Source: JAHIVB01 sp964574705 (GTDB lineage Bacteria > Bacillota_I > Bacilli_A > Izemoplasmatales > Hujiaoplasmataceae). Taken from it: a DNA stretch of 36,067 bases. A program made the position numbers and the translations under genes. The DNA lies in NCBI GenBank assembly GCA_964574705.1, contig CAZNOO010000019.1:1-36067 (forward strand), written 5' to 3'. Under the pieces are notes generated by a model. It saw only the letters and a program-made list of their open reading frames with translations, had not been told where the DNA came from and made no database searches. Position 1 is the stretch's first letter; the number at the start of each line of letters is the position of its first letter. Positions 7,231 through 16,011 of this stretch are shown one piece after another.

Positions 7231-9321
7231 ATGTCAAAAAAACTGGTCATTGTTGAAAGTCCATCTAAATCGAAGACGATAGAACAATACTTGGGAAAAG
7301 AATATAAGGTCCTTTCATCCAAAGGTCATATACGTGATTTGGCAATCAGTGGTCCAGGCGGACTCGGGATTGATGTCACAAATCACTTCAAACCGACCTA
7401 TGAAGTTTTGCCTGAAAAGAAAGCCTTAATCAAAGAACTGAATACTGCTCTTAAAACATCGACAGAAGTCTTTCTCGCAACCGACCCCGACAGAGAAGGG
7501 GAAGCCATCTCTTGGCACCTTCTAGAAACCTTAAACGTAGGACACAAACCCGTGAAGCGCGTAATCTTTAATGAAATCACAAAAGACGCGATTACAGAAG
7601 CCTTCCTGAACCCGAAGGATATTGACCTTGCATTGGTTGAAAGTCAAGAGACCAGAAGAATGCTAGATCGAATCATTGGATTCAAACTGTCCAAACTTCT
7701 ACAAAATAAAATCAAATCGAAATCTGCAGGACGAGTTCAAAGTGCAGCTTTAAAACTGTTAACCGACAGGGAAAAAGAAGTCAATGCCTTTATTGAAGAA
7801 GAGTATTATGACATTTCGGTCACCTTTACTGGATTTACGGCAAAATTATTTAAATACATGGGTCACGTTCCAAAACTACCCAATCTCGAGTTGACGGAAG
7901 AAATCATTTCTTCTTTACAAAAAGAATATCTAATTGCCTCCATTGAAAAGAAAGAGAAATCGACTTTCAGCCGACTTCCCTTCATCACTTCAACCCTTCA
8001 ACAGGAAGCTTCCACGAAGTATGGTCTTTCTTCAACGAAAACCATGCAAATCGCTCAACGCTTATACGAAGGTGTTTCAATCGGAGATGAATCCGTTGGA
8101 CTCATCACCTATATGCGTACAGACTCTACAAGACTTTCTCAGACATTCATCCAACACGCAACCGAATATGTTCTTCGCACTTATGGAAAAGATTATCTTG
8201 GTTATCAAAGAAAGAATGCTGCCAAAGGAAATATCCAAGACGCTCATGAAGCAATACGTCCAACGTCTTGCAGCAGAACACCGGAGTCGATTAAAAGATA
8301 TTTATCTAAAGACGAACTCAGAATTTACTCAATGATCTATTCAAGAGCGATTGCGTTTTTCATGAAACCTTCCATCAGTGAAGTCACTTCCGTACTGATT
8401 GAAAACAATCTATCCTTATTTAAAGTGACTTCATCCAAACCTATATTTGATGGTTACCTTAAACTATACGGTAGCTTTGAAATCAAAGAAGAGGATGAAG
8501 AAACATCGTCTTCTTTGCCTCCTCTAAAAGAGAATCAAATCCTTCACGCAGAATCGGTAAACAAGAAACAAATGTTTACATTACCTCCCGCAAGATATAC
8601 CGAAGCGAAGCTGATTAAGGAAATGGAAGATTTGGGAATCGGTCGTCCATCGACATATGCCCAAACCATTCAACTCCTCAAGGCAAGGAAGTATGTCTCT
8701 TATACTGAAAAGAAATTTCATCCGACAGAACAAGGACTTATGACGATTGAAAAGTTAGACGAATTCTTCAACGAATTCATCAGTTCTAACTATTCAAAAG
8801 ACATGGAAAACATACTTGATGAAGTCGCTCAGGCGACCGCAAAAGGCGAAACCGTCCTTCAGGAATTCTATGATTACTTTATTCCTTTATACGATCACGC
8901 AACCAAACACATGGAAAAAGAACAACCCAAGGAAACCGGAGAAATTTGCCCAAAATGTGGATCTTCCATGGTTCACAGACACGGTAAGTTCGGTGAGTTT
9001 GAAGCTTGTTCGAATTTCCCGAAATGCAAATACATCAAACCTTCCGAGAACGCTCCAGTCAAACGGATTGATACCGGAGTCGAGTGTCCAGTTTGCCATA
9101 AAGGAACTTTAATCGAACGAACTGCCAAAAAGGGAAAGAACTCCGGAAGCAAGTTCTATGGATGTTCAAACTATCCCTCATGTAAGCACATATCTCCACT
9201 CAAAGCGACCGGAAGAAAATGTCCTGTCTGTGGAAAAGACTTGGTGATGGATGAACAGAATCAGGTTCATTGCCTAGACCAGGCGCATTGCGATTACAGA
9301 GAAACCAACGAATCTGCGTAA
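7231..9321 (+). CDS. topA: DNA topoisomerase I
   Basis: This 696-residue type IA topoisomerase relaxes negatively supercoiled DNA by passing strands through a transient single-strand break. The N-terminal Toprim domain has VIVESPSKSKTIEQYLG with the catalytic Glu and the metal-binding ATDPDREGEA. The active-site tyrosine is Y294 in GLITYMRTDSTRLS. EMEDLGIGRPSTYA is another family signature. The C terminus has three four-cysteine zinc ribbons (starting CPKCG, CPVCH and CPVCG, about 572-690), as in Bacillus-type enzymes. The gene has its own promoter and a terminator that overlaps its 3' end, so it is monocistronic. Length and motifs are normal. Confidence 0.98.
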   Translation: MSKKLVIVESPSKSKTIEQYLGKEYKVLSSKGHIRDLAISGPGGLGIDVTNHFKPTYEVLPEKKALIKELNTALKTSTEVFLATDPDREGEAISWHLLETLNVGHKPVKRVIFNEITKDAITEAFLNPKDIDLALVESQETRRMLDRIIGFKLSKLLQNKIKSKSAGRVQSAALKLLTDREKEVNAFIEEEYYDISVTFTGFTAKLFKYMGHVPKLPNLELTEEIISSLQKEYLIASIEKKEKSTFSRLPFITSTLQQEASTKYGLSSTKTMQIAQRLYEGVSIGDESVGLITYMRTDSTRLSQTFIQHATEYVLRTYGKDYLGYQRKNAAKGNIQDAHEAIRPTSCSRTPESIKRYLSKDELRIYSMIYSRAIAFFMKPSISEVTSVLIENNLSLFKVTSSKPIFDGYLKLYGSFEIKEEDEETSSSLPPLKENQILHAESVNKKQMFTLPPARYTEAKLIKEMEDLGIGRPSTYAQTIQLLKARKYVSYTEKKFHPTEQGLMTIEKLDEFFNEFISSNYSKDMENILDEVAQATAKGETVLQEFYDYFIPLYDHATKHMEKEQPKETGEICPKCGSSMVHRHGKFGEFEACSNFPKCKYIKPSENAPVKRIDTGVECPVCHKGTLIERTAKKGKNSGSKFYGCSNYPSCKHISPLKATGRKCPVCGKDLVMDEQNQVHCLDQAHCDYRETNESA

Positions 9322-9343
9322 GTAGATTTTTGGTTTCTTTTTT
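9300..9343 (+). terminator. Terminator overlapping the topA stop
   Basis: A 9-bp outer stem (9300-9308 with 9330-9338) encloses a 5-bp inner stem (9311-9315 with 9324-9328) and runs into six Ts. The topA stop codon (9319-9321) lies in the loop. Confidence 0.8.
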
Positions 9344-9362
9344 ATTTAAATTTTCGAAGATA

Positions 9363-9371
9363 TGGTATAAT
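9363..9371 (+). promoter_or_regulatory. Extended -10 promoter of ftsY-ylxM-ffh
   Basis: TGGTATAAT forms an extended -10 element 28 bases before the ftsY start. No strong -35 is seen. Confidence 0.65.
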
Positions 9372-9398
9372 ATTCAGTAGTCTGAAAGGGGGATGCAT

Positions 9399-10370
9399 AT
9401 GGGTCTATTTCAAAAATTATTCTCGTCAAAAGAGAAACTTCAAAAACGCGAAAAATATAAAATTGGAATGGCTAAAACAAGAAAGGGATCTCTTTCTTCT
9501 TTAAAAGACGTCTTATTGAATTCAAAAACGATTGATGAATCACTCTTTGACAAGCTCGAAGAAATCTTCATCATGGCAGACATTGGCGTCGATACAACCG
9601 TATCCTTCATTCAAACGCTTCGATCAGAAGTTAAAAAACAAAAAATAGCGGATCCAAAAGATCTTGAAAATATCATCGTCGATCATATGTTTCAAATCTA
9701 TACCAAAGACGAAATCATTTCCACCAATATCAGATATAACAAAGAAGGACTGACTGTCATTTTATTTGTCGGTGTCAATGGAACCGGAAAAACGACATCA
9801 ATTGGAAAACTTGCCTATAAAATAAAATCAGAAGGCAAATCCGTGATGATGGCTGCGGGTGACACCTTCCGTGCAGGCGCAATTGAACAACTTAAAATTT
9901 GGGGCGAACGTGTTGGCTGTGAAGTCGTATCCAAAGGCCCCGGTAGCGATCCTTCAAGCGTCGTCTTCGATGCTTTGAGAGTTGCAAAACAAAAACATAT
10001 TGACGTCTTGCTTGTCGATACGGCAGGAAGACTTCAAAATAAAGTCAACTTAATGAAAGAACTTGAAAAAGTCAATCGGACGATTTCAAGAGAGATGAAC
10101 GGCGTCGTCTACGAAACCTATCTCGTCATCGATGCGACGACAGGACAAAACGGATTATCTCAAGCCAAGATTTTTTCAGAAGCCGCAAACATTTCCGGAA
10201 TCGTATTGACGAAACTTGACGGTACGGCCAAAGGCGGAATCGTTTTAGCGATTCGAAACGAACTCGGGATTCCAATCAACTTTGTTGGACTCGGCGAGAA
10301 GATTACCGATATTGACTATTTCGACATTGAAGACTACATCTATGGTCTGTTCGCAGACTTTTTCGACTAG
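9399..10370 (+). CDS. ftsY: Signal recognition particle receptor FtsY
   Basis: FtsY is the membrane-associated GTPase that docks ribosome-SRP complexes at the Sec translocon. The 323 residues contain a short N-terminal helical segment (no long acidic A domain), the four-helix N domain, and the SRP-type G domain: P-loop VNGTGKTTS (125 onward), DTFRAGAIEQL, DTAGRLQNK and TKLDGTAKGG. It heads an operon with ylxM and ffh, putting the SRP receptor and SRP GTPase under one promoter as in Bacillota. An ATG at 9393 touches the AAAGGGGG site directly, so the ATG at 9399 with six-base spacing is preferred. Confidence 0.97.
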   Translation: MGLFQKLFSSKEKLQKREKYKIGMAKTRKGSLSSLKDVLLNSKTIDESLFDKLEEIFIMADIGVDTTVSFIQTLRSEVKKQKIADPKDLENIIVDHMFQIYTKDEIISTNIRYNKEGLTVILFVGVNGTGKTTSIGKLAYKIKSEGKSVMMAAGDTFRAGAIEQLKIWGERVGCEVVSKGPGSDPSSVVFDALRVAKQKHIDVLLVDTAGRLQNKVNLMKELEKVNRTISREMNGVVYETYLVIDATTGQNGLSQAKIFSEAANISGIVLTKLDGTAKGGIVLAIRNELGIPINFVGLGEKITDIDYFDIEDYIYGLFADFFD

Positions 10371-10378
10371 GAGGCTTT

Positions 10379-10705
10379 ATGGAAAACATTACTGATAAAA
10401 TTAGATATCATCAGTTATATGACATCTATTCCGGACTTCTGACCGAAAAGCAGAAGACTTATTTTGAATATTACTATTTAGATGACTATTCTCTATCCGA
10501 GATTGCGAAAATCATGGATGTGAGCCGCAATGCGGTTCATGACCAAGTCAAGAGTGTATTACAGCACTTAGATCATTATGAAGAGATTTTAAAAGTCAGA
10601 TCGGGAAGGTCTGAACGAAAAGTTTTAATCAATGAATTGAAAACTAAAATCGAAGATTCAAACATTCTCAAAATCATTGAAAAGCTCGAGAAAAGTGAGG
10701 TGTAA
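10379..10705 (+). CDS. ylxM: YlxM, SRP-operon helix-turn-helix protein
   Basis: A 108-residue UPF0122 protein. The middle has a sigma-70-region-4-like helix-turn-helix: LTEKQKTYFEYYYLDDYSL then SEIAKIMDVSRNAVHDQVKS. Its position between ftsY and ffh is conserved in Bacillota; in streptococci the homologue binds SRP components and modulates FtsY/Ffh GTPase activity. Starts 8 bases after ftsY with an AGGAGG site and ends 3 bases before ffh, implying coupled translation. The C-terminal charged helix is of family length. Confidence 0.92.
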   Translation: MENITDKIRYHQLYDIYSGLLTEKQKTYFEYYYLDDYSLSEIAKIMDVSRNAVHDQVKSVLQHLDHYEEILKVRSGRSERKVLINELKTKIEDSNILKIIEKLEKSEV

Positions 10706-10708
10706 CGC

Positions 10709-12109
10709 ATGGCATTTGAAAATTTAACTTCCAGATTTCAAATGGCGCTCCGTCGATTGACGGGTAAAGCCAAACTGAATGAATCCGACATCGATGAAAT
10801 GATGCGTGAAATCCGCCTCTCCTTATTAGAAGCGGATGTCAACTATAAAATCGTCAAAGAATTTACAGAAGAAGTCAAAGAACTTGCACTTGGCGAAAAA
10901 ATAATGAAGGGACTCAATCCTGACCAACAAGTTGTTAAGGTCGTCAATGACGAACTAACCAAATTGATGGGCGGAGAAGCCGTTCCAATCAATTTAAAAA
11001 CATCTGGAATCACTTCGATTATGTTAGTAGGTCTCCAAGGCGCCGGTAAAACGACGACTGCAGGAAAACTTGCCAACTATTTAAGAAAGAACAATGAAAT
11101 CAACCCCCTCCTCGTCGCAGCGGATATCTACCGTCCTGCCGCAATCGACCAATTGAAGACCGTAGGGGAACAGTTAAAGATTACAGTCTACGAAGAAGGA
11201 GACAAAGTCTCACCTCAAACGATTGTTAAAAACGCTCTCAAGTATGCGAAAGAAAATAACTATGACACGTTGATTATCGATACTGCAGGACGTCTTCATA
11301 TCAATGAAACCTTAATGACCGAACTACAAGACATTAAGAAGATTACGAACGCAGATGAAATTCTGTTAACGGTCGACGCCATGACGGGTCAAGACGCCGT
11401 CAGTGTCGCTACGAGTTTCCACGAAGCGCTGAAAGTCACTGGAGTTATTTTGACAAAGCTAGACGGTGATACAAGAGGCGGAGCCGCACTTTCAATTCGA
11501 AAAGTGACAGGGGTTCCAATCAAATTTGCCGGAACCGGTGAAAAACTCTCTGAAATCGAAGTCTTCCATCCTGAAAGAATGGCATCGAGAATTCTTGGCA
11601 TGGGCGACGTTGTTTCCTTGATTGAAAAAGCAACCGAAGAAATCGATGAAGATGAAGCATTGTCGATGATGGAAAAAATGATGTCGGGGAAATTCAATTT
11701 CAACGACCTCTTGAAACAAATGAAGATGATCAAACGGATGGGCGCATTTTCTGGCATCTTAAAGATGCTTCCGGGAATGTCTCAAATGGGAAACATGGAT
11801 AAAGTCGATGACAAACAACTCATCTATATCGACGCGATTATTTCATCCATGACCAAAGAAGAAAGAATTCATCCTGAACTCATGGAGAGAAGCTCTTCAA
11901 GAAGAAACCGAGTCGCAGAGGGGTCCGGTCGTTCGACGACCGAAGTCAATCGGCTTATTTCTATGCTTGAAAAGCAACAAAAAATGATGAAACAATTTTC
12001 ATCAATGGGCGCTCCAAATATGGAAAAAATGGCAACAGGTGGAGTACCGACTGCACCTGCTCCAAGTAAACGAAATCGAGGCAAAGGAAAAGGCGGATTT
12101 AGAATTTAA
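10709..12109 (+). CDS. ffh: Signal recognition particle protein Ffh
   Basis: Ffh is the GTPase and signal-sequence-binding subunit of bacterial SRP, acting with 4.5S/6S RNA (not seen in this window). The 466 residues show the N domain, a G domain with P-loop GLQGAGKTT (108 onward), DIYRPAAIDQL, DTAGRLH and TKLDGDTRGG, and a methionine-rich M domain from about 310 (MEKMMSGKFNFNDLLKQ, MLPGMSQMGN) with the RNA-binding SSRRNRVAEGSGRS motif. The tail ends in a basic RGKGKGGFRI. Last gene of the ftsY operon; its stop lies in a terminator shared with the convergent HAD gene. Confidence 0.98.
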   Translation: MAFENLTSRFQMALRRLTGKAKLNESDIDEMMREIRLSLLEADVNYKIVKEFTEEVKELALGEKIMKGLNPDQQVVKVVNDELTKLMGGEAVPINLKTSGITSIMLVGLQGAGKTTTAGKLANYLRKNNEINPLLVAADIYRPAAIDQLKTVGEQLKITVYEEGDKVSPQTIVKNALKYAKENNYDTLIIDTAGRLHINETLMTELQDIKKITNADEILLTVDAMTGQDAVSVATSFHEALKVTGVILTKLDGDTRGGAALSIRKVTGVPIKFAGTGEKLSEIEVFHPERMASRILGMGDVVSLIEKATEEIDEDEALSMMEKMMSGKFNFNDLLKQMKMIKRMGAFSGILKMLPGMSQMGNMDKVDDKQLIYIDAIISSMTKEERIHPELMERSSSRRNRVAEGSGRSTTEVNRLISMLEKQQKMMKQFSSMGAPNMEKMATGGVPTAPAPSKRNRGKGKGGFRI

Positions 12110-12125
12110 TCCGCCTTATTTTTTT
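12090..12125 (+). terminator. Terminator between convergent ffh and HAD gene
   Basis: A perfect 10-bp stem (12090-12099 with 12108-12117) with an 8-nt loop, then A and seven Ts on the plus strand. On the minus strand it is followed by four Ts, so it may act in both directions. It overlaps the 3' ends of both genes. Confidence 0.88.
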
Positions 12126-12934
12126 AAATATCGTGTTAAGAATTTCTTGACGGCGTCTTCTTTTGACGTTTCATCAAGGATGATATCCGCAACTTCTAAA
12201 AGTTCCGGATGTGAATTCTTAACCGCAATGCCTAAAGATGCAAATTCAAGCATTTCAATGTCGTTGTGACCGTCGCCAATGGCAACGATTCTTTCTCTTG
12301 GAATGTTTAAATACTCAGAAACGTATTTCAATCCTTTACCTTTGTTGGATTCAGGCGTAAAGATTTCAACGATTGAGTCAAACTCTCCTTTTAAATCCCA
12401 AATTCGAGATAGAACAGATCCGTTATAATGTTCGTTGACGTATTTTTCAATTGCTTTTCCGTGCCCTTGTTTTCCAATGATGATGAATCCGTTCGGGTCT
12501 TCTTTCAAAGTATCTTTCAAGTGCCCTAAGAATACTGGCGAGGTCGCCATACGATGAAGCAATGGTTCAATTTCCTTTTCTTCTTGATATAAGTAGATGG
12601 TATCTTTTACTTCACTGAAAGCATTTCGGATGTGTTCAATGTTGTTTTCAAAAATATCGATGATTGCTTCCTTTTTTACCGTGTAATTAACGATTTTGAA
12701 GTTTGCATCCTTCGGGTGGGTAATCAGTCCACCGTTATAGTTGATAATCGGCGTATCGAGTTCAAACAAGTCATAGACAAAACTGGAGCTCCGATAGGGG
12801 CGTCCGGTCGCAATCACAATCTTATGTCCGTCTCTCTGAATCTCTTTCATGAACTCTGCCAGCTCTTTCGACACGGTGTCGAAATCATAAAGTAAAGTTC
12901 CGTCTAAATCAAGCGCAATTAAATATTTTTCCAT
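12116..12934 (-). CDS. Cof-type HAD-superfamily phosphatase
   Basis: This 272-residue protein has the four HAD motifs of the Cof/YkrA-like class IIB group: I, LDLDGTLL with the nucleophilic Asp; II, IVIATGRP; III, a lysine in NKGKGLKYV; IV, VAIGDGHNDIEML. The large C2-type cap lies between motifs II and III. Such enzymes dephosphorylate sugar phosphates, flavin precursors or similar small molecules; the substrate cannot be named. It is transcribed alone, against the ffh operon, from its own promoter, with an AAAAAGGTG ribosome site. Confidence 0.92.
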   Translation of the reverse strand: MEKYLIALDLDGTLLYDFDTVSKELAEFMKEIQRDGHKIVIATGRPYRSSSFVYDLFELDTPIINYNGGLITHPKDANFKIVNYTVKKEAIIDIFENNIEHIRNAFSEVKDTIYLYQEEKEIEPLLHRMATSPVFLGHLKDTLKEDPNGFIIIGKQGHGKAIEKYVNEHYNGSVLSRIWDLKGEFDSIVEIFTPESNKGKGLKYVSEYLNIPRERIVAIGDGHNDIEMLEFASLGIAVKNSHPELLEVADIILDETSKEDAVKKFLTRYLKK

Positions 12935-12951
12935 GTTTTCACCTTTTTTTC

Positions 12952-12980
12952 ATTATCTCATAAACAGAAGAATTATGCAA
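12952..12980 (-). promoter_or_regulatory. Promoter of the Cof-type HAD gene
   Basis: On the minus strand, -35 TTGCAT (complement 12975-12980), 17-bp spacer and -10 GATAAT (complement 12952-12957), the latter preceded by a TGn extension. Confidence 0.7.
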
Positions 12981-12991
12981 ACCATAAATCA

Positions 12992-13020
12992 TTGATTAAT
13001 CCTTAAAAAAATAGTATAAT
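12992..13020 (+). promoter_or_regulatory. Promoter of the ftsK-tsaC operon
   Basis: A -35 TTGATT (12992-12997), 17-bp spacer and perfect TATAAT (13015-13020), 24 bases before the first start codon. It lies back-to-back with the HAD gene promoter. Confidence 0.82.
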
Positions 13021-13044
13021 TTTTATGATAGAGAGGTGTCGTAA

Positions 13045-13839
13045 ATGAATCAAGTCTTTGGACTTATTTCTGTTCACCAAGTGTTTTTGATTACTTTCCC
13101 CGATATCAGGAATTTTGTACTCGGACTTTTGACCGGGTTTATTTTGCTTGCCTTGTTTGTCGCACTGATGCTCGTCACCGACAGAAGTGGAAAGACAAAG
13201 ATCAAATTCTCAAAAATGACGACGCTTCAAGATAAAGAAGTCACTGCCATGATTGAGCAAAAACATAAAGAGATGACCGATACTGTCAAGATGACGGACA
13301 ACGCTTATTTCAAGGTTGCCTTCGATCTTTCTTTTGAGTTGATGAATGAAATTGCTCGTTATTATTTCCCGGATTCAAAATACCCAATGTACGAACTATC
13401 GATTCAGGAGATTTTAGATTTGAACTATTACATCACCAAACGAATTGAAACACTTGTCAACGGCAAGTTTATTCGCCGTTTCAAAAACAATCGTGTTTCC
13501 ACCATTCTTAATATTATTAACAAGAAGAAAGCCATGGATAATTCCAAATTGATGAAGCTTTCTAAAAAATTATACATCTCAAAATTCTATACCGTTGGTA
13601 AAGCCGTGCTCAATTATGCGAACCCGATCTATTGGTTCCGTAAACTTGCCATCAAACCTTCAACAACCCTTCTCACCAAAAAAGTTTGTGAATGGATCAT
13701 TACCATCTTCGGTGAAGAAACCAACAAGATTTACGGAAAGAAACTTTATGAGACCCCCGAAGATGAAGCAAAGGTAGAAGCCGTTTTTGACAAGGCAGTG
13801 GAAGATTTGATTCCAGAAGATATCAAAGAAAGCGAGTGA
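13045..13839 (+). CDS. Unknown membrane-anchored protein, first gene of ftsK operon
   Basis: I do not recognise this 264-residue protein. It has one clear membrane helix (about residues 23-47) preceded by a short hydrophobic N terminus; by the positive-inside rule the basic remainder (50-264) should be cytoplasmic. That part is mainly helical, with a coiled-coil-prone stretch (65-90), a YYFPDSKYPMYELS segment and an NPIYWFRK motif near 190 followed by an amphipathic helix. The NP..W-helix arrangement loosely recalls membrane proteins found with small GTPases (YcjF/DUF697-like), but this is only an impression. Strong promoter and GAGAGGTG site. It ends 7 bases before an FtsK-family gene that lacks its own membrane domain, so it may recruit that motor to the membrane. 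Confidence 0.75.
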   Translation: MNQVFGLISVHQVFLITFPDIRNFVLGLLTGFILLALFVALMLVTDRSGKTKIKFSKMTTLQDKEVTAMIEQKHKEMTDTVKMTDNAYFKVAFDLSFELMNEIARYYFPDSKYPMYELSIQEILDLNYYITKRIETLVNGKFIRRFKNNRVSTILNIINKKKAMDNSKLMKLSKKLYISKFYTVGKAVLNYANPIYWFRKLAIKPSTTLLTKKVCEWIITIFGEETNKIYGKKLYETPEDEAKVEAVFDKAVEDLIPEDIKESE

Positions 13840-13846
13840 ATCGATT

Positions 13847-16006
13847 GTGAAGATAAAGACCAAAGCGAAATATCTTGACCGAATTATCCCTAACACGAAA
13901 AGAACTCCTGATTCCAGGCCTTTTTTCATTCCGCTTATTTCCAAGCTTGAAGACAAAGAAACATTGAAACAAAAATTTGTGTCTCCGATTTTTGGCAAGT
14001 CCGTCAAAGATGAAGTCTCGGTTTCCAATGACCATAAATATCTCGGAGACATCGACAAGAAATACGACGCCTTCCGTAAAGTCAAAAAACTGACCAAAGA
14101 AGAAGCAAAGAAGAGATATGGAGATTCTTACTACGAATTCTTCAGCGTTTCAAACAAAGACCTGTCTAAAATTCATCAAGGAAACCTGTCCGCTGATGAT
14201 ATTCTCATCAAAAAACAAGAAGAAGTCAAAGTTCAAGCCGCCCCAACCGTTGAAAAGCCAGTTGAAGTTCCGATGGCAGATTTCTTTGATGCGGCCAAAG
14301 AATTTGAAGAGAAAAAAGAACATAGTCCAATGGACGATGTCTTAAGAGATATGGCAAATTCAAACGAAGATCAGGGCAATTTAGATGAAAATCGTTTCTC
14401 TCCGATGGAAGAAGACGATATTCTATTTGAATCTGTTTCTGATCTTGCGAAGAAAAAAGCAGGTGCGGAAGTTGAATTTGACGATGATTTTGATTACATC
14501 GAAACACCGCCTGTTAAAAAAAGCCCGCTTCCAACATCAACCATCGAAAAAATCAGAAAACAAGTCGTCAATGATTATGAAGACTATGTATTCCCACCTG
14601 TTACGATATTTAAGAAATCAAAACCGAAAGCTGAAGGCGAAGCTTCCTGGATTCAAGAACAGATTGATGTCATCAATCAGACGCTTCTGTCTTTTGATAT
14701 CGATGGCACAGTTTCTGCCTACACCAAAGGGCCAACCGTCACAAGATATGAAGTTTCTTTAGGTGCTGGTGTTCAGATTAAGAAAATCACCGGCATTTCC
14801 GATAATATCCAAATGAATCTTTCCGCACTCAGTCTTCGTATTGAGGCGCCGATTCCTGGAAAAAATACCGTTGGTATCGAAGTTCCAAACAAAGTCAGAG
14901 AATCTGTCTTCTTTGGAGATGTCGTCGACAATGTGAAGTTCTTACAATCGACCGATCCGCTTTATTTAGCGATTGGACTCGACATTGACGCGAAACCAGT
15001 CTATACATCAATTGAAAACATGCCTCATGGACTCGTAGCGGGATCTACCCAAAGTGGAAAGAGCGTCTGCATCGCTTCGATGATTGCGTCTTTGCTCTAT
15101 AAAAACAAACCGGATGAAGTTAAGTTGTTGCTGATAGATCCAAAGAAAGTCGATTTGCAACAATTCTCTGACATTCCACATCTTGTAACGCCAATCATCG
15201 ATGAACCGAAACTTGCGATTGAAGCCTTGAAATGGGCTGTTATGGAAATGGAACGCCGTTATGATGTTTTGAAGAAGTTCAAAGCAGTGGACGTCAAAGA
15301 CTATTACCGTAGACGGATCGACGACCCAGAATTTGAAAAGATGCCGAGAATCGTCATCATTGTTGAAGAAGCATCTGACCTTCTCATCAGTGGTGGACCG
15401 GAAATCGAAGAAAACATCTTAAAACTAACCCAAAAATCAAGAGCAGTCGGAATCCATTTGTTACTCGCAACGCAAAGACCTTCTGCAGATATCCTCAAAG
15501 GATCCATTAAAGCCAACCTTCCAACAAGGTTTGCATTTAAAGTTCCATCATCAACCGACTCATCGGTTGTTTTGGACACGACTGGTGCTGATAAACTGCT
15601 TGGTAAGGGAGATATGCTTTTATCCGAAAATGGATTGATTCGACGTCTACAAGGAGCCTATCTTTCACCTGAAGAAATTGAAGAACTCACCGAGTTCATC
15701 AAAGGTCAAGCTTATCCTCAATACATGTTCACCCATGATAAACTGGTATCCGCTTCGAAAACGGCGGAAGCCGTCATTGAAATCGACGAATTGTTCGGAG
15801 AAGTTGCCAGATACGTCGTTGAAGAAGATAAATGCTCTTTAAATAAGATTACACAAGAATTTGGCATTGGATTCAACCGTGCCACACAAATCGTCTCTTC
15901 TTTGGAATCTCATGGAATCGTTTCTGAAAATGCAGGAACGAAACCTAGAGAAGTCTTAGTGGGATATGAACGATTGGAAGAAATATTGCAAAGCGTAGGT
16001 AAATAG
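13847..16006 (+). CDS. ftsK: FtsK/SpoIIIE/SftA-family DNA translocase, soluble form
   Basis: A 719-residue hexameric DNA pump used to clear chromosomal DNA from the closing septum. The first 230 residues are charged and probably disordered and show none of the four N-terminal membrane helices of classic FtsK/SpoIIIE; Bacillus SftA is a known soluble relative. The motor follows: alpha domain from about 265, Walker A GSTQSGKS (399-406), Walker B IVIIVEE (E507/E508 where the family usually has DE), then TQRPSADILKGSIKANLPTR and DKLLGKGDML. A winged-helix gamma domain for KOPS/SRS-like DNA recognition occupies about 645-719. The start is a GTG with a weak ribosome site, 7 bases after the upstream gene, suggesting coupled translation. 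Confidence 0.93.
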   Translation: MKIKTKAKYLDRIIPNTKRTPDSRPFFIPLISKLEDKETLKQKFVSPIFGKSVKDEVSVSNDHKYLGDIDKKYDAFRKVKKLTKEEAKKRYGDSYYEFFSVSNKDLSKIHQGNLSADDILIKKQEEVKVQAAPTVEKPVEVPMADFFDAAKEFEEKKEHSPMDDVLRDMANSNEDQGNLDENRFSPMEEDDILFESVSDLAKKKAGAEVEFDDDFDYIETPPVKKSPLPTSTIEKIRKQVVNDYEDYVFPPVTIFKKSKPKAEGEASWIQEQIDVINQTLLSFDIDGTVSAYTKGPTVTRYEVSLGAGVQIKKITGISDNIQMNLSALSLRIEAPIPGKNTVGIEVPNKVRESVFFGDVVDNVKFLQSTDPLYLAIGLDIDAKPVYTSIENMPHGLVAGSTQSGKSVCIASMIASLLYKNKPDEVKLLLIDPKKVDLQQFSDIPHLVTPIIDEPKLAIEALKWAVMEMERRYDVLKKFKAVDVKDYYRRRIDDPEFEKMPRIVIIVEEASDLLISGGPEIEENILKLTQKSRAVGIHLLLATQRPSADILKGSIKANLPTRFAFKVPSSTDSSVVLDTTGADKLLGKGDMLLSENGLIRRLQGAYLSPEEIEELTEFIKGQAYPQYMFTHDKLVSASKTAEAVIEIDELFGEVARYVVEEDKCSLNKITQEFGIGFNRATQIVSSLESHGIVSENAGTKPREVLVGYERLEEILQSVGK

Positions 16007-16011
16007 GCCGC

